Source: Pseudomonas sp. AB6 (GTDB lineage: Bacteria; Pseudomonadota; Gammaproteobacteria; Pseudomonadales; Pseudomonadaceae). From it: a DNA stretch of 64,000 bases. Below, in pieces: positions 8,709-18,757 of this stretch (positions are counted from its first letter, which is position 1; the number at the start of each line of letters is the position of its first letter). Made by a program: the position numbers and the translations under genes. The notes under the pieces are model-generated. The model saw only the letters and a list, made by a program, of their open reading frames with translations. It searched no databases and was not told where the DNA came from. The stretch is taken from positions 1,489,501-1,553,500 of the forward strand of contig NZ_JAVIWJ010000001.1 of NCBI RefSeq assembly GCF_034314105.1, written 5' to 3'.

Positions 8709-10103
8709 TTGATCGTGAAAACCGTGCCTCACTTTGCGTATCAGGCGGTGTACCAATACCTCAATCGCCTGATCGACAATGTGCAGTGCGGCACTACGGC
8801 CAAATTGCCCTCGTTGCGGCACCTTTCCGGACGCCTGAAAGTTTCAGTTTCCACGGTTCAGTATGCTTACTGCCTGCTAGAAAAGGAGGGCCGGGTGTGC
8901 TCGGTACCCAAATCCGGGTATTTCACGCTGCCGCGCGTTGATCGTCACGTCCTCCACAATGGCGGGGATCTGCTGGAGACGTTGTATGCCTATTCCCGGA
9001 GCCCTGGCATGCTTGTGCTGAGCCATGACGCCCCGACAGTGCTGTCGTCATTGGAGAATCCGCTGCTGATGGTTGAGCGTGAGTTGATTCGGCATTACCC
9101 ACGCCGCACCAATCCGTTGTTTCAGCCTTTTGGTGAAATTGAGCTGCGTACTGCGCTGGCGGACCGTTACACCAACTGCGCGGCGCATTTCTGGTGCTCA
9201 GAAGATGTCTATGTTGGTGCGGATATGAGCGCGATACTAAAAATGGTCCTCAGCGTATTGGCACTTCGCGGCGGGGTGGTGTTGGTGGAATCACCATGCT
9301 CATGGACTATTTTGCGCGTGCTGCAGTCATTCAACATCCGCGTAATCGAGATGCCTCTTGACCGTAACAGCTGCGTCGATCTGGACTGGTTTAAGACCCT
9401 TCTCAGTAACAATACTATTGGTTTGGCATTGCTGCCATCACGTGTCAGCACGCTAACCGGGCTGACTGCGGTGGAGAATCGTCGACAACTGGCCGACCTA
9501 TTGAATCAGTACGGCATATGGGTGCTGGAGAATGATAGTCATGGCGAACTCTGCTTCGATCCATCAGCGAGCCGATTGCGCGATTGGATCAATCCCCAAA
9601 AATTGATGGTGTTTTCAGCCTTCGAAAAGATCATCGGGCCGGAAGCACCCTATGGATATTTATTATGTAAATACCTTGGAGCTGAATTACAGCGGCACTT
9701 TCTTATTCGCTCATTTCGGCTGTCGCCTATTCGTCAAAAGGCCATCGCCCGACTGTACAGTACCGGTCGTATTGACCCGCACATTACGGGGCTGAAGCGC
9801 CTATTGGAGGATCGGATGATGATGATGGCAACGCTACTCAAAGAGCACGTTGGTGGCAACTTGCGATTTAACTTGCCCGCAGGTGGGGCAGGTATCTGGG
9901 CCGAAAGCGTTCAGCCGGTGGATATGCGCCAAGTGTTTGATCGTCTTCTCAAACAGCGGATCTCTATTGCGCCCGGCGAAATCTTCAGTCTCCAAGGGTT
10001 GCATCAACAAAACCTAAGAATAAGCTTCGCCTTCGACTGGACCGAAGACATCGCTATGGCGTTGGATACGTTAAATCATGCGCTGCGTGTTGAGCGTCTA
10101 TAG
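8709..10103 (+). CDS. MocR/GabR-type GntR regulator with PLP-fold domain
   Basis: 464-residue fusion of a GntR winged helix (about residues 10-75; KLPSLRHLSGRLKVSVSTVQ) to a fold-type I aminotransferase-like domain, the MocR architecture of PLP-sensing regulators. The start is TTG at 8709, fixed by a strong AGGAG 5 nt upstream. In the PLP domain the Schiff-base lysine (AFEKIIGPEAPYGY, about K307), the pyridine-nitrogen Asp (ENDSHGEL, about D276) and the C-terminal Arg (LRISFAF) are present. The usual N-P-T-G segment reads STLTG instead, so the active-site pocket is altered. It probably senses PLP or an amino compound rather than catalysing transamination. Its likely target is the preceding PP-loop gene, but no operator repeat was identified. 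Confidence 0.85.
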   Translation: MIVKTVPHFAYQAVYQYLNRLIDNVQCGTTAKLPSLRHLSGRLKVSVSTVQYAYCLLEKEGRVCSVPKSGYFTLPRVDRHVLHNGGDLLETLYAYSRSPGMLVLSHDAPTVLSSLENPLLMVERELIRHYPRRTNPLFQPFGEIELRTALADRYTNCAAHFWCSEDVYVGADMSAILKMVLSVLALRGGVVLVESPCSWTILRVLQSFNIRVIEMPLDRNSCVDLDWFKTLLSNNTIGLALLPSRVSTLTGLTAVENRRQLADLLNQYGIWVLENDSHGELCFDPSASRLRDWINPQKLMVFSAFEKIIGPEAPYGYLLCKYLGAELQRHFLIRSFRLSPIRQKAIARLYSTGRIDPHITGLKRLLEDRMMMMATLLKEHVGGNLRFNLPAGGAGIWAESVQPVDMRQVFDRLLKQRISIAPGEIFSLQGLHQQNLRISFAFDWTEDIAMALDTLNHALRVERL

Positions 10104-10229
10104 AAAGCAGGTCAAACGAGTCGGGGCATGCCTACGGCCGCCATCGATCCAAATTTATTTGCCAGCATCGGGCGTTAACTGTTATCTGTACGCCTATCCA
10201 GTATTGGCAGCAATGGCCGTCTTTCTCCA

Positions 10230-12506
10230 GTGATCATCAATCCTACCGACGACACTCGCTATACAGTCGCTGTTCGTACCTTGTGCGAGTTCACGGCTAA
10301 GGTAGGCGACCTCGACTTGCGCTTTACACCAGCGCCGACGGCTCTGGAAGGTATGGCTGGCCACCGTACGGTCGTGGCGAGACGCGGCGATGGTTATGAA
10401 TCGGAAATTGCTCTCAGTGGCGAGTACCTGCACCTCAAGGTCCGGGGTAGGGCAGACGGCTATAACCCCGCGTTGAATCAGCTTGAAGAAATCAAGACTT
10501 ACCGCGGTGACTTGAGTGCCATGCGCGCTAACCATCGGCAATTGCATTGGGCCCAGGCAAAGATGTATGGCTGGCTGCTCTGCCAACAGCTTGAGCTCAA
10601 TGAAGTCCGCGTCGCACTGGTTTACTTCAACGTCGTCAGCGAGGAAGAAACCACATTTCGCGAACAGCACACGGCGCTTTCACTGCAAACGTTTTTCAAC
10701 GAGCAGTGCGCAGTGTTTCTGCGTTGGGCGCGTCAGGAAATGGCGCACACTCAGGCGCGCAATGAGTTACTGGGAACGATGGCGTTTCCTCATCCGACGT
10801 TTCGGACTGGGCAACGGGCATTGGCCGAATCGGTTTACAAGGCCGTCAGCACCGGGCGCTGCCTGATGGCGCAAGCGCCGACGGGCATTGGTAAGACCGT
10901 AGGCACGTTGTTCCCGATGCTCAAAGCTGCCCCCGGACAGAAGCTCGACAAAATATTCTTCCTCACCGCCAAAACCCCAGGCCGCAAGTTGGCGCTGGAC
11001 GCCTTGAAAGTCATTCGCCACAGCGCACCAGAACTGACCTTGCGCGTGCTGGAAATGGTGGCGCGTGACAAAGCGTGTGAGCACCCGGACAAAGCGTGCA
11101 ATGGCGATTCCTGCCCGTTGGCCAAAGGTTTTTACGATCGATTACCGGCAGCTCGAAGCGCGGCGTTGACTAACCCTTGGCTCGATCAGGCCGGATTACG
11201 TGACGTTGCGCTACAGCATCAAGTCTGCCCGTATTACCTGAGTCAGGAGATGGCACGTTGGGCCGACGTGGTCATCGCCGACTACAACTATTATTTCGAC
11301 CTCAGCGCCTTGTTGTTCGGGCTCTGCCAGCTCAATCAATGGCAAGTGGCAGTGCTGGTCGACGAAGCGCACAACATGGTTGAACGCTCAAGGCAGATGT
11401 ACAGCGCCAGCCTCGACCAGCAGAGCCTGAACGCCATTCGACCCAGCGCCCCCACATCGGTGGGAAAAACTCTGGAGCGACTCGACCGCGATTGGAGTGC
11501 CCTACATAAAGAGCAGGACTCAGGCTATCAAGCCTACCCGGACACGCCGGGCAGATTTCTGCAAAGCCTAAGCCTGTGCATCGCAGCCATCGGCGATTAC
11601 TTCAATGAGCACCCGCATGCGGTCGACGGGGTTTTACAGAGCTTCTACTTCGAAGCGATCCAGTTTTCGCGAATCGCCGAGCTGTTTGATGACCACTTCG
11701 TCTTCGACATCAATAAACGTGAGCTGAAGGACACCCGCAGCCTGTCGCAATTGAACTTGCGTAACGTAGTGCCGGCGGCGTTTATCCGTCCTCGTCTCAC
11801 CACCGCGCGCAGTACGGTGTTGTTCTCGGCAACCTTGAGTCCGCGGCATTACTACGCCGACCTGTTAGGGCTGCCACCGAGTACCGCGTGGGTCGATGTC
11901 GAGTCACCGTTCTCCCGTGAGCAGTTGGACGTGCGCATCATCAATCAAATTTCAACCCGTTTTGTCCATCGCAAGGCGTCCCTCGCGCCCATCGTCGAAT
12001 TGATCGCCGAGCAGTTTCTCAAACAACCTGGAAATTACCTGGCGTTCTTCAGCAGCTTCGAATATTTGCAGCAAGTTGCCGACTTAATGCGCGAACGCCA
12101 TCCACACCTGACCCTATGGCTGCAATCGCGAGGCATGGCGGAAGCTGAACGACAGGCCTTTCTCGATAAATTCACCGTGAGCAGCCAAGGCATTGGTTTC
12201 GCCGTATTGGGCGGGGCCTTTGGTGAAGGCATTGACCTGCCGGGCACTCGCTTGATTGGGGCGTTTATCGCGACCTTGGGTCTGGCCCAACTGAACCCGG
12301 TCAATGAACAACTTAAGCAGCGCATGTCGGTGCTATTCGGCGCGGGTTACGATTACACCTACCTTTATCCCGGTCTGCAAAAAGTTGTGCAGGCCGCCGG
12401 CCGAGTAATTCGAGGGATAGAGGATCGCGGCGTCGTGATGCTAATAGATGACCGATTTGCCGAGCGCAAGGTGCAGAAACTACTCCCCGCATGGTGGCAG
12501 TTGTAA
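10230..12506 (+). CDS. PD-(D/E)XK nuclease-DinG/Rad3-like helicase fusion
   Basis: 758-residue superfamily 2 helicase of the DinG/XPD type with an N-terminal nuclease-like part. Residues about 63-90 carry GRADG followed by EEIKT, the D...E-x-K pattern of PD-(D/E)XK nucleases. Helicase motifs: Walker A PTGIGKT near 218, DEAH at about 378-381, FSATLSP in the second half, and motif VI QAAGRVIRG near the C-terminus. Four cysteines at about 283, 290, 295 and 333 fit the iron-sulfur cluster of DinG/XPD helicases. A 5'-3' DNA unwinding/processing role in repair is likely. A GTG start at 10230 is used; in related pseudomonads I recall an adjacent FAN1-like VRR-NUC gene, which is absent here. No clear ribosome site was found, so the start is tentative. 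Confidence 0.85.
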   Translation: MIINPTDDTRYTVAVRTLCEFTAKVGDLDLRFTPAPTALEGMAGHRTVVARRGDGYESEIALSGEYLHLKVRGRADGYNPALNQLEEIKTYRGDLSAMRANHRQLHWAQAKMYGWLLCQQLELNEVRVALVYFNVVSEEETTFREQHTALSLQTFFNEQCAVFLRWARQEMAHTQARNELLGTMAFPHPTFRTGQRALAESVYKAVSTGRCLMAQAPTGIGKTVGTLFPMLKAAPGQKLDKIFFLTAKTPGRKLALDALKVIRHSAPELTLRVLEMVARDKACEHPDKACNGDSCPLAKGFYDRLPAARSAALTNPWLDQAGLRDVALQHQVCPYYLSQEMARWADVVIADYNYYFDLSALLFGLCQLNQWQVAVLVDEAHNMVERSRQMYSASLDQQSLNAIRPSAPTSVGKTLERLDRDWSALHKEQDSGYQAYPDTPGRFLQSLSLCIAAIGDYFNEHPHAVDGVLQSFYFEAIQFSRIAELFDDHFVFDINKRELKDTRSLSQLNLRNVVPAAFIRPRLTTARSTVLFSATLSPRHYYADLLGLPPSTAWVDVESPFSREQLDVRIINQISTRFVHRKASLAPIVELIAEQFLKQPGNYLAFFSSFEYLQQVADLMRERHPHLTLWLQSRGMAEAERQAFLDKFTVSSQGIGFAVLGGAFGEGIDLPGTRLIGAFIATLGLAQLNPVNEQLKQRMSVLFGAGYDYTYLYPGLQKVVQAAGRVIRGIEDRGVVMLIDDRFAERKVQKLLPAWWQL

Positions 12507-12657
12507 ATCCCCTCAAGAGCTTGCGGATAGATAGCTAAGCATTGCGGTCAAACTGCCAGTAAACTGCCGCGCCACGACCTGTTTCGTCATTTGTTTATGC
12601 GGATTGCGTTTAGCAGGCCCACTCATTTTGTAATGGTTTCATCCATGGAGGTTTCGT

Positions 12658-14301
12658 ATGAGTCTCAGTCCATTTGCCGGCAAACCAGCGCCCGCAGAAC
12701 TGTTGGTCGATCTTCCACGATTGGTGACGGCCTATTACACCGGCCAGCCTGACGCATCGGTTTCCACCCAGCGCGTTTCTTTCGGTACGTCTGGCCATCG
12801 CGGCAGCTCGTTTGAATTGAGCTTCAACGAATGGCATGTGTTGGCAATCAGTCAGGCGATCTGTCTGTACCGACAGGCAAACGGCATTGACGGTCCATTG
12901 TTCCTCGGCTTCGACACCCACGCGTTGTCGACCCCGGCCAGCGTCACGGCACTAGAGGTGTTGGCTGCCAATGGCGTGCAGGTCATGATCGCCGAAAACG
13001 ACGAATACACTCCCACACCAGCGATATCCCACGCCATCATTTGCTACAACCGTGGCCGCACCCATGGGCTTGCGGACGGCATCGTGATCACTCCTTCACA
13101 CAACCCGCCTGAAAGTGGCGGTTTTAAGTACAACCCGCCCAATGGCGGCCCGGCTGACACTCACATCACTAAGTGGATCGAGGCCAAGGCTAACGAGCTG
13201 TTGGCTGAGAAAGTGCTGGGCGTTACGCGGATGACCTATGAAAAAGCCCTCCTCGCTGACACCACTCACCGCCACGATTACCTGAATACCTACGTCGCTG
13301 ACTTGAAAAATGTGATCGACATGGACGCTATTCGCGGTGCCAACCTGCGTTTGGGTGTTGACCCTCTGGGCGGCGCCGGCGTGCATTACTGGTCGGCCAT
13401 CGGCGAGCACTACAACCTGAACCTGGAAGTGGTGAATAAAGAAGTCGATCCGACGTTCCGCTTTATGTGTGTCGATTGGGACGGTCGTATTCGGATGGAC
13501 CCGTCGTCGAGTTTTGCCATGCAAGGCTTGATCGGTCTTAAAGATCGTTTCCAGGTGGCTTTCGCCTGCGACCCGGACCATGACCGCCACGGCATCGTGA
13601 CTCCGACCGGGGGCTTGCTGGCGCCGAACAACTACCTGGCTGTCAGCATCGATTACCTGTTTCAGAACCGTCCGCAATGGCGCGCCGATGCAGCCATCGG
13701 CAAAACCGTGGTCAGCAGCGGCATGATTGATCGCGTGGCCAAACGTTTAGGCCGCCGCTTGTATGAAGTGCCGGTGGGCTTTAAATGGTTTGCTGACGGT
13801 TTGTTCGATGGCTCTCTCGGCTTTGGCGGAGAAGAAAGTGCCGGAGCATCGTTCTTGCGCAAAGACGGCAGTGTTTGGACGACGGATAAAGATGGCCTGA
13901 TCCCAGCGCTGTTGGCCGCAGAAATAACCGCGCGCAAAGGCCGTGACCCGAGCGAAATTTACCATGCGTTGACTGAAGAGCTGGGCGACCCGTTTTCGAC
14001 CCGGGTCGAAGCCAAGGCTAGTCCGGAGCAAAAAGCATTGCTGGGTAAACTGTCTCCTGGTCAGGTGAAATCTACGGAGCTGGCTGGTGAAACCATTCAG
14101 AGCATCCTCAGCCACGCACCAGGGAACGATCAAGCTATTGGCGGTTTGAAAGTTATGACCGAAAACGGCTGGTTTGCGGCACGCCCCTCGGGCACCGAAG
14201 ATATTTACAAAATCTACGCGGAAAGCTTTCTCGGTGAAGACCACCTCAAACGCTTGGTGGCCGAAGCTCAAGTGCTGGTGGACGCAGCCATCGCGGTTTA
14301 A
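12658..14301 (+). CDS. pgm: Phosphoglucomutase, alpha-D-glucose specific
   Basis: Interconverts glucose 1-phosphate and glucose 6-phosphate in the cytoplasm, feeding UDP-glucose, polysaccharide and trehalose/glycogen synthesis. At 547 residues it matches the bacterial Pgm family (about 545). Order of signatures: FGTSGHRGS near residues 41-49, the phosphoserine loop TPSHNPP near 145, the metal-binding loop DPDHDRHG near 305, the sugar-binding GGEESAG near 390, and the phosphate-binding [14 protein letters not shown] near the end. A GGAGG 6 nt before the ATG sets the start. It is a single-gene unit ending at a strong intrinsic terminator shared with the convergent pirin gene. Confidence 0.97.
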   Translation: MSLSPFAGKPAPAELLVDLPRLVTAYYTGQPDASVSTQRVSFGTSGHRGSSFELSFNEWHVLAISQAICLYRQANGIDGPLFLGFDTHALSTPASVTALEVLAANGVQVMIAENDEYTPTPAISHAIICYNRGRTHGLADGIVITPSHNPPESGGFKYNPPNGGPADTHITKWIEAKANELLAEKVLGVTRMTYEKALLADTTHRHDYLNTYVADLKNVIDMDAIRGANLRLGVDPLGGAGVHYWSAIGEHYNLNLEVVNKEVDPTFRFMCVDWDGRIRMDPSSSFAMQGLIGLKDRFQVAFACDPDHDRHGIVTPTGGLLAPNNYLAVSIDYLFQNRPQWRADAAIGKTVVSSGMIDRVAKRLGRRLYEVPVGFKWFADGLFDGSLGFGGEESAGASFLRKDGSVWTTDKDGLIPALLAAEITARKGRDPSEIYHALTEELGDPFSTRVEAKASPEQKALLGKLSPGQVKSTELAGETIQSILSHAPGNDQAIGGLKVMTENGWFAARPSGTEDIYKIYAESFLGEDHLKRLVAEAQVLVDAAIAV

Positions 14302-14323
14302 GCGACACGAGCTAGCGCGGATG

Positions 14324-14352
14324 AAAAGGGACGGCGGATGCCGTCCCTTTTT
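14324..14352. terminator. Bidirectional intrinsic terminator between pgm and pirin
   Basis: Stem AAAAGGGACGGC / GCCGTCCCTTTTT with a GGAT loop. The T-run serves pgm on the plus strand, and the A-run gives a U-run for the convergent pirin transcript. Confidence 0.92.
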
Positions 14353-14366
14353 GCGTTTACACACGA

Positions 14367-15062
14367 TTACGCCACATCCACCAGGATCACTTCGCTGTCC
14401 TCAATGGCCGTTACGGTCAAAATACGTTCATGTTCTACCGCCACGCCGTCCCGTGCCACCGCCCGCAGTCCATTGACTTCAACAACACCGGTCGCTGGCA
14501 CCAAATACGCACGACGGCCTGCATCCAAGCTGTATTCAGCGGTCTCACCCGCCTTCAGGTTGGCCGCTACCAATCGAGCGTCAGCACGAATACGCAAGCT
14601 TTGGTCATCGCCAACCTTACCGCTGGCCAGCGTCACGAAACCTTCACGGTCGCCCTTGGGAAAAGGTTTGGCACCCCAGGACGGCGCTGAGCCGGTCTCG
14701 TCGGGCACGATCCATATCTGAAAGATCCGGGTCTCTGTGGACTCCTTGTTGTACTCGCTGTGGGCAATTCCGGTGCCTGCGCTCATCACCTGAACATCGC
14801 CGGCTTCGGTGCGGCCTTTATTACCAAGGCTGTCTTCGTGGGTGATCGCACCTTCACGCACATAAGTGATGATCTCCATGTCGCGGTGCGGGTGTTTTGG
14901 AAACCCGGTGCCTGCCGCAATCACGTCATCATTCCACACCCGCAATTGACCCCAGTTCATGCGTTTAGGGTCGTAATACTCAGCAAACGAGAAATGGTGA
15001 TGGGCGTTCAGCCAGCCGTGGTCGGCGCCGCCCAAAGTGTTGAAAGGTCTTAATTCGAGCAT
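14367..15062 (-). CDS. Pirin-family protein (YhhW-type quercetinase-like)
   Basis: 231-residue bicupin of the pirin family; members bind one iron or similar metal and some (E. coli YhhW) cleave quercetin. The N-terminal cupin has the metal ligands in HPHRDMEI (two His) and GTGIAHSEYN (His and Glu), all present. The ATG at 15062 has GGAGG 8 nt upstream; an ATG at 15077 would place that ribosome site inside the gene, so it was rejected. It is convergent with pgm. The physiological substrate is unknown; oxidative or electrophile stress functions are commonly suggested for the family. Confidence 0.92.
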   Translation of the reverse strand: MLELRPFNTLGGADHGWLNAHHHFSFAEYYDPKRMNWGQLRVWNDDVIAAGTGFPKHPHRDMEIITYVREGAITHEDSLGNKGRTEAGDVQVMSAGTGIAHSEYNKESTETRIFQIWIVPDETGSAPSWGAKPFPKGDREGFVTLASGKVGDDQSLRIRADARLVAANLKAGETAEYSLDAGRRAYLVPATGVVEVNGLRAVARDGVAVEHERILTVTAIEDSEVILVDVA

Positions 15063-15350
15063 GGTTATGGCCTCCACAGCAGAACCGGGCTATTGGCATC
15101 AGTGCTGCTGAACGTTGGTGTGGATGATGGCAAGCATCATCTATCAACTTACGGTCGTTAAACAGCGTGAATTTCGCACCAAAACAATCTATTAATTCGA
15201 TTAAATGAATAGGGACTATTGACCTCATCTCTCGACTTTACCTATGGTTGATCCGCTAACGCGCTGATCACAAAGCATTTCACTAGAAGTCGCCGCTAAA
15301 TGGGACCACCATAGCCGCTCATTAGCTCACAACTGACACCTGGAGCCCGC

Positions 15351-17822
15351 GTGCCGCATCAATTGCCTGCTGATCTTTCTCCTCCCGATAAACTTCCCTG
15401 GACCAAACGCCTGCTGGCGCGACTCATGGGCCGCAGCCTGAGTCAGCTGAGCGCGCAACACGTGCCGTCCTGGTCACAAGGGCATGCCGATGGCTACCTC
15501 AACGGCCATGCTCAAGGCATGACTGAAGGTTACGCGGAGGGCCGGCTGGATGGCGAGGAAGAAGGGCGGCAGGTTTTGCTGATCCGCGACACTCGGCCCA
15601 CCGAACACCGTGGGCCGCGCATTGATGATCACCTGTTTTATGACTGGCGCCTGGCCCTGACGCCGGAGCTGAAAAAACGCATCAAAGCCGATGTGGTGCT
15701 GAAGCTTCCACATCAAGTTCAGCCCAGTGCCGCGCAATGGAAGATGATCTTCAGCGATACGCCGTCCACCTATGTAATTGCCGGTGCCGGCGCGGGGAAA
15801 TCAACGTCGTTGGTATTGCGCATCCTGCTATTGAGCCACTACCTGGGCTTTGAACTCAGTTCGATGACGGTGGTGACCTTCACCCGTGAGTCGCGCAAAG
15901 ACTTCATTAATAAGCTGATCGAGATTATGGGACTCTGGGGTCACACCCTCAGCGTGAAAGAAGGCCGGGACCTGGTGCGGACTTTTCACTCCCGGATTTT
16001 GCCGCTGGTGCGCAGCATGCCGGGTTTCAGTCAATTGCGGGCTTTCGAGAATCTCAGTAACCAAGCGGTGTCGGCAGGCCAGGAAGAAGGCGCAGACAGC
16101 AACCCCTTCGATTTGCGAATCAATGACGCCCAACGCCAGCAATTGAACCTGTGCTATCGAGATCTGTACGCGATTAACGAACGGTTTCGGGAGGTCATGG
16201 CACAGCTGCTTCGCCACGCCCTGCAACTCAAGGAACTCGACCGTGAGCATCCCGACGTGCAAAAACGCGTCGTTGTGACCGAACTCTCCGCGAAGCGCGA
16301 CGAAGCGCTGTGCGACACCATTGAAGACCTGTGGATCCACGCCAACGCATGGCCTATAAACGGCATTGAGCCTATGCGTCAAACCGTTGAAATAAATGGC
16401 TTTTCGTTTCATTTCCATGGCTACATTGCCGAACTTGACGCCTGGGTGGTGCTCGGGTTTGACCCGTCTGAAAACCAGCAGATGAAGCGGTCGTCGGCAA
16501 AGTTGCCGATCTGGGCTGAATGGCTGATCAAGCGCACACTGTTTCAAGCTTTCTGTCGCAAGCCTGTGATATGGCTAGAGAATTACGATGCCGCCACACG
16601 CGTTTTACAGTCATTGGCGGGGGCGGCAGTGGCCGGCCCGGGTTTCGACTACAAGGTGAAAGGTGAATTGAGCGCGGCCCCCGTGCTGGATGGATTTGTC
16701 GCCGCTGCCAGCTTTATTGAGAACCTGGGCCTGGATGTACCCGCCGCCGTGGCACAGATGAGCTTTGCCGCCAATGACCCGGATCGGTATTTCTTTGAAG
16801 CCCTGAGTCTGTTTTGGAAAGCATTCGAAGGGCACCTGCTGGCGCAAACACCACCGGTCATGACCTACAACAGAATGTTTGCCTTGTTCGGCGAGACGTC
16901 ACCGGAGAATCTCAAACAGATTAGCGATGAGCTGCTGCGGCCGCTGTCGCACTTAATGATCGATGAGTTCCAAGACGTTTCGCCACAAATCGTTTCCTGG
17001 ATTCGTGCCAGCCTGCGGGAGATACGCAGTCGTGGTCCGGCGCTGCACGTGGGCCGGGTGGCGCAACGTTCGTCGTTACTCTGTGTAGGCGATGATTGGC
17101 AGTCGATTTACGGATGGCGCGGCAGTTCTCCAAAATACTTCATGGAGTTCGCCAAGGAGTTCGCATCGCCTGCCACGACAAAGGTGATGCTCATTGATAA
17201 CTTCCGCAGTCATCAGCACATTATTGACGCCGCTGAGCACATCGTCCGTAGCGCTCCAGCAATTGCCGGCAAAAAAGCCAAGGCGGGTGGCGTGGTTCAA
17301 GAACTGTTGCCAGTCACAGTGCTGGACCGTGATGACGACGAACTTACCGAACGTTTGATCCAACATTACAACGACGGGGACTCTATTTTGTTGCTGTACC
17401 GGAAAAGTAATGAAAAAGCCAAGTTCTCCGACGCCTTACAGTCGCTGGTTAATTACGATTCTGGGTTACCGGCTGCGTCGCGACGCTTCAAACAATTGAC
17501 CTATCACAGCTCCAAAGGCTTGCAGGCTGACGCTGTATTTTTACTCGGAGATTGCCAGCATTTGACGCAATCACCGTTCAAAAACCAAGCCTATCGCTTG
17601 GCGGGATTGGGTAAGGAGGGCGATGCAGATCCTTTCGATTCCGCCCAGAAGGACGAAATACTGCGACTTGCATACGTTGCCATTACCCGCGCCGTGAGAC
17701 ATTGCTATTGGTATATCGAAAAGAACAGCAGCGCGGGCGCCGCAGACAAAGCGATGATTCCCAAAGCGTCCGACAAAATTACGGGTAACAAGCCTTTTTT
17801 CGACGACAGGAGAGAAGGTTAA
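15351..17822 (+). CDS. UvrD/Rep-family (helicase IV-like) DNA helicase
   Basis: 823-residue superfamily 1 helicase. Walker A is AGAGAGKST near residues 144-152, motif II DEFQDVS at about 538, followed by VGDDWQSIYGWRGS, then TYHSSKGLQADAVFLLG and VAITRAVRHCYWY near the end, all diagnostic of UvrD/Rep/HelD enzymes. It would unwind DNA 3'-5' in repair or recombination. An unusual N-terminal region (about residues 44-75) has an in-register G-Y/H-x-x-G pattern (HADGYLNGHAQGMTEGYAEG) before the motor. The start is GTG at 15351 behind a TGGAG stretch. It converges on the DUF1652 gene with only 23 nt between stops. Confidence 0.88.
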   Translation: MPHQLPADLSPPDKLPWTKRLLARLMGRSLSQLSAQHVPSWSQGHADGYLNGHAQGMTEGYAEGRLDGEEEGRQVLLIRDTRPTEHRGPRIDDHLFYDWRLALTPELKKRIKADVVLKLPHQVQPSAAQWKMIFSDTPSTYVIAGAGAGKSTSLVLRILLLSHYLGFELSSMTVVTFTRESRKDFINKLIEIMGLWGHTLSVKEGRDLVRTFHSRILPLVRSMPGFSQLRAFENLSNQAVSAGQEEGADSNPFDLRINDAQRQQLNLCYRDLYAINERFREVMAQLLRHALQLKELDREHPDVQKRVVVTELSAKRDEALCDTIEDLWIHANAWPINGIEPMRQTVEINGFSFHFHGYIAELDAWVVLGFDPSENQQMKRSSAKLPIWAEWLIKRTLFQAFCRKPVIWLENYDAATRVLQSLAGAAVAGPGFDYKVKGELSAAPVLDGFVAAASFIENLGLDVPAAVAQMSFAANDPDRYFFEALSLFWKAFEGHLLAQTPPVMTYNRMFALFGETSPENLKQISDELLRPLSHLMIDEFQDVSPQIVSWIRASLREIRSRGPALHVGRVAQRSSLLCVGDDWQSIYGWRGSSPKYFMEFAKEFASPATTKVMLIDNFRSHQHIIDAAEHIVRSAPAIAGKKAKAGGVVQELLPVTVLDRDDDELTERLIQHYNDGDSILLLYRKSNEKAKFSDALQSLVNYDSGLPAASRRFKQLTYHSSKGLQADAVFLLGDCQHLTQSPFKNQAYRLAGLGKEGDADPFDSAQKDEILRLAYVAITRAVRHCYWYIEKNSSAGAADKAMIPKASDKITGNKPFFDDRREG

Positions 17823-17845
17823 TCTTCAGAAAGCGTGAAGCCGCT

Positions 17846-18103
17846 TCAGGACACTTTTAACGTCTGAGGGGGTACGAAGAATTCAAGTTCGTACTCAATG
17901 GCCTCGATCATGCGCTCGACCTCAGTAACGTCCATGACGGTTGCGCAGGGAATGGCAGCGATCGCAATGATCGTTTCACCTGTGGCGCGATGAAATAGGC
18001 GGGCGACCATGCTGCTGGGTGAGTCCATGCTGGCTTCAAACCCGACGGGGTGAAAGTGCCAGCGCATCAGTTGACAGGCATTAGGGAACGTTACTTTGTT
18101 CAT
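17846..18103 (-). CDS. DUF1652 family protein
   Basis: Small 85-residue protein of the Pseudomonas-restricted DUF1652 family; function unknown. The pattern NACQLMRWHFHPVGFEASMD near the N-terminus and DVTEVERMIEAIEYEL near the C-terminus are typical. AGGTGG 6 nt before the ATG at 18103 supports this start over a GTG nine bases upstream. No signal peptide or membrane segment. It is a single-gene unit. Confidence 0.8.
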   Translation of the reverse strand: MNKVTFPNACQLMRWHFHPVGFEASMDSPSSMVARLFHRATGETIIAIAAIPCATVMDVTEVERMIEAIEYELEFFVPPQTLKVS

Positions 18104-18757
18104 ACGGCCCACCTATTCAATCGAGCAAGTCTCTAGCCCAATGCAAAGGCTACGCATCCGCTGCGCCGATCCGTCAGGTCACTAAAAATAGCACTCCGAT
18201 AAGCTGGCCGAAACGATTTTTTTGCAGGACTGAAATTACTTTTTCGATTCTATGACGCGGGTCAAATCTCTGACGTTTTCTCATGAGTATTCTTCACTGC
18301 AAGCGTCAATAAAAACATTGGCTGTCATTCATATGGGTTGAATTATATTTCTAAGGTTTGTTTTGGCATTCAAATGACTGCTTCTGGCCGCTGGATATTC
18401 GTTATGAAAGCACTCCCAATCGATTCGCTCTCCCGGTTAGACCCTTGCGCGGGGTGGCTTAGAACACCTCGGGACGCTCAGGTTTAAGGGCGGAATATAA
18501 ATCGGTGGCGCGACTCGATAAAAGTCGCTACAAGTAATGTTGTTGGAAAGCTTGAAGTCCGCCGCTCACTGCTTTTTCGTTGTATTTATATCAGCGTGCG
18601 CAACACTCATCACGCGATAAACCGTTAGGTTTATGCGGATACATTCAAACGAATAGTCCGCAAGCAATAGAGAGTTAAAAACAACTAGAACGGAACGGGC
18701 TCATTAATGACCCGTGCATAAAACGTTTCTGATTTCTTACCTTATCGAGAACTGCCC
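18104..18757. other. Long intergenic region before the chemoreceptor
   Basis: About 650 bases without a supported gene. A hairpin GCGACT-N7-AGTCGC sits at 18510-18528 and overlaps a CTCGATAA (18514-18521) that weakly resembles a sigma-28 -10 element, with TATAAATC 10 nt upstream; this could be the flagellar-class promoter expected for a chemoreceptor, but the match is poor. Nothing else is recognised. Confidence 0.35.

Noticed and set aside
10104..10229. Remnant of a FAN1/VRR-NUC gene before the DinG-like helicase
   Set aside because: Translation in all frames shows no similarity to the expected C-terminus.
18491..18521. Sigma-28 promoter for the chemoreceptor
   Set aside because: Only CTCGATAA matches reasonably; the -35 part and spacing are poor, and it overlaps a hairpin, so it is mentioned only as a possibility.
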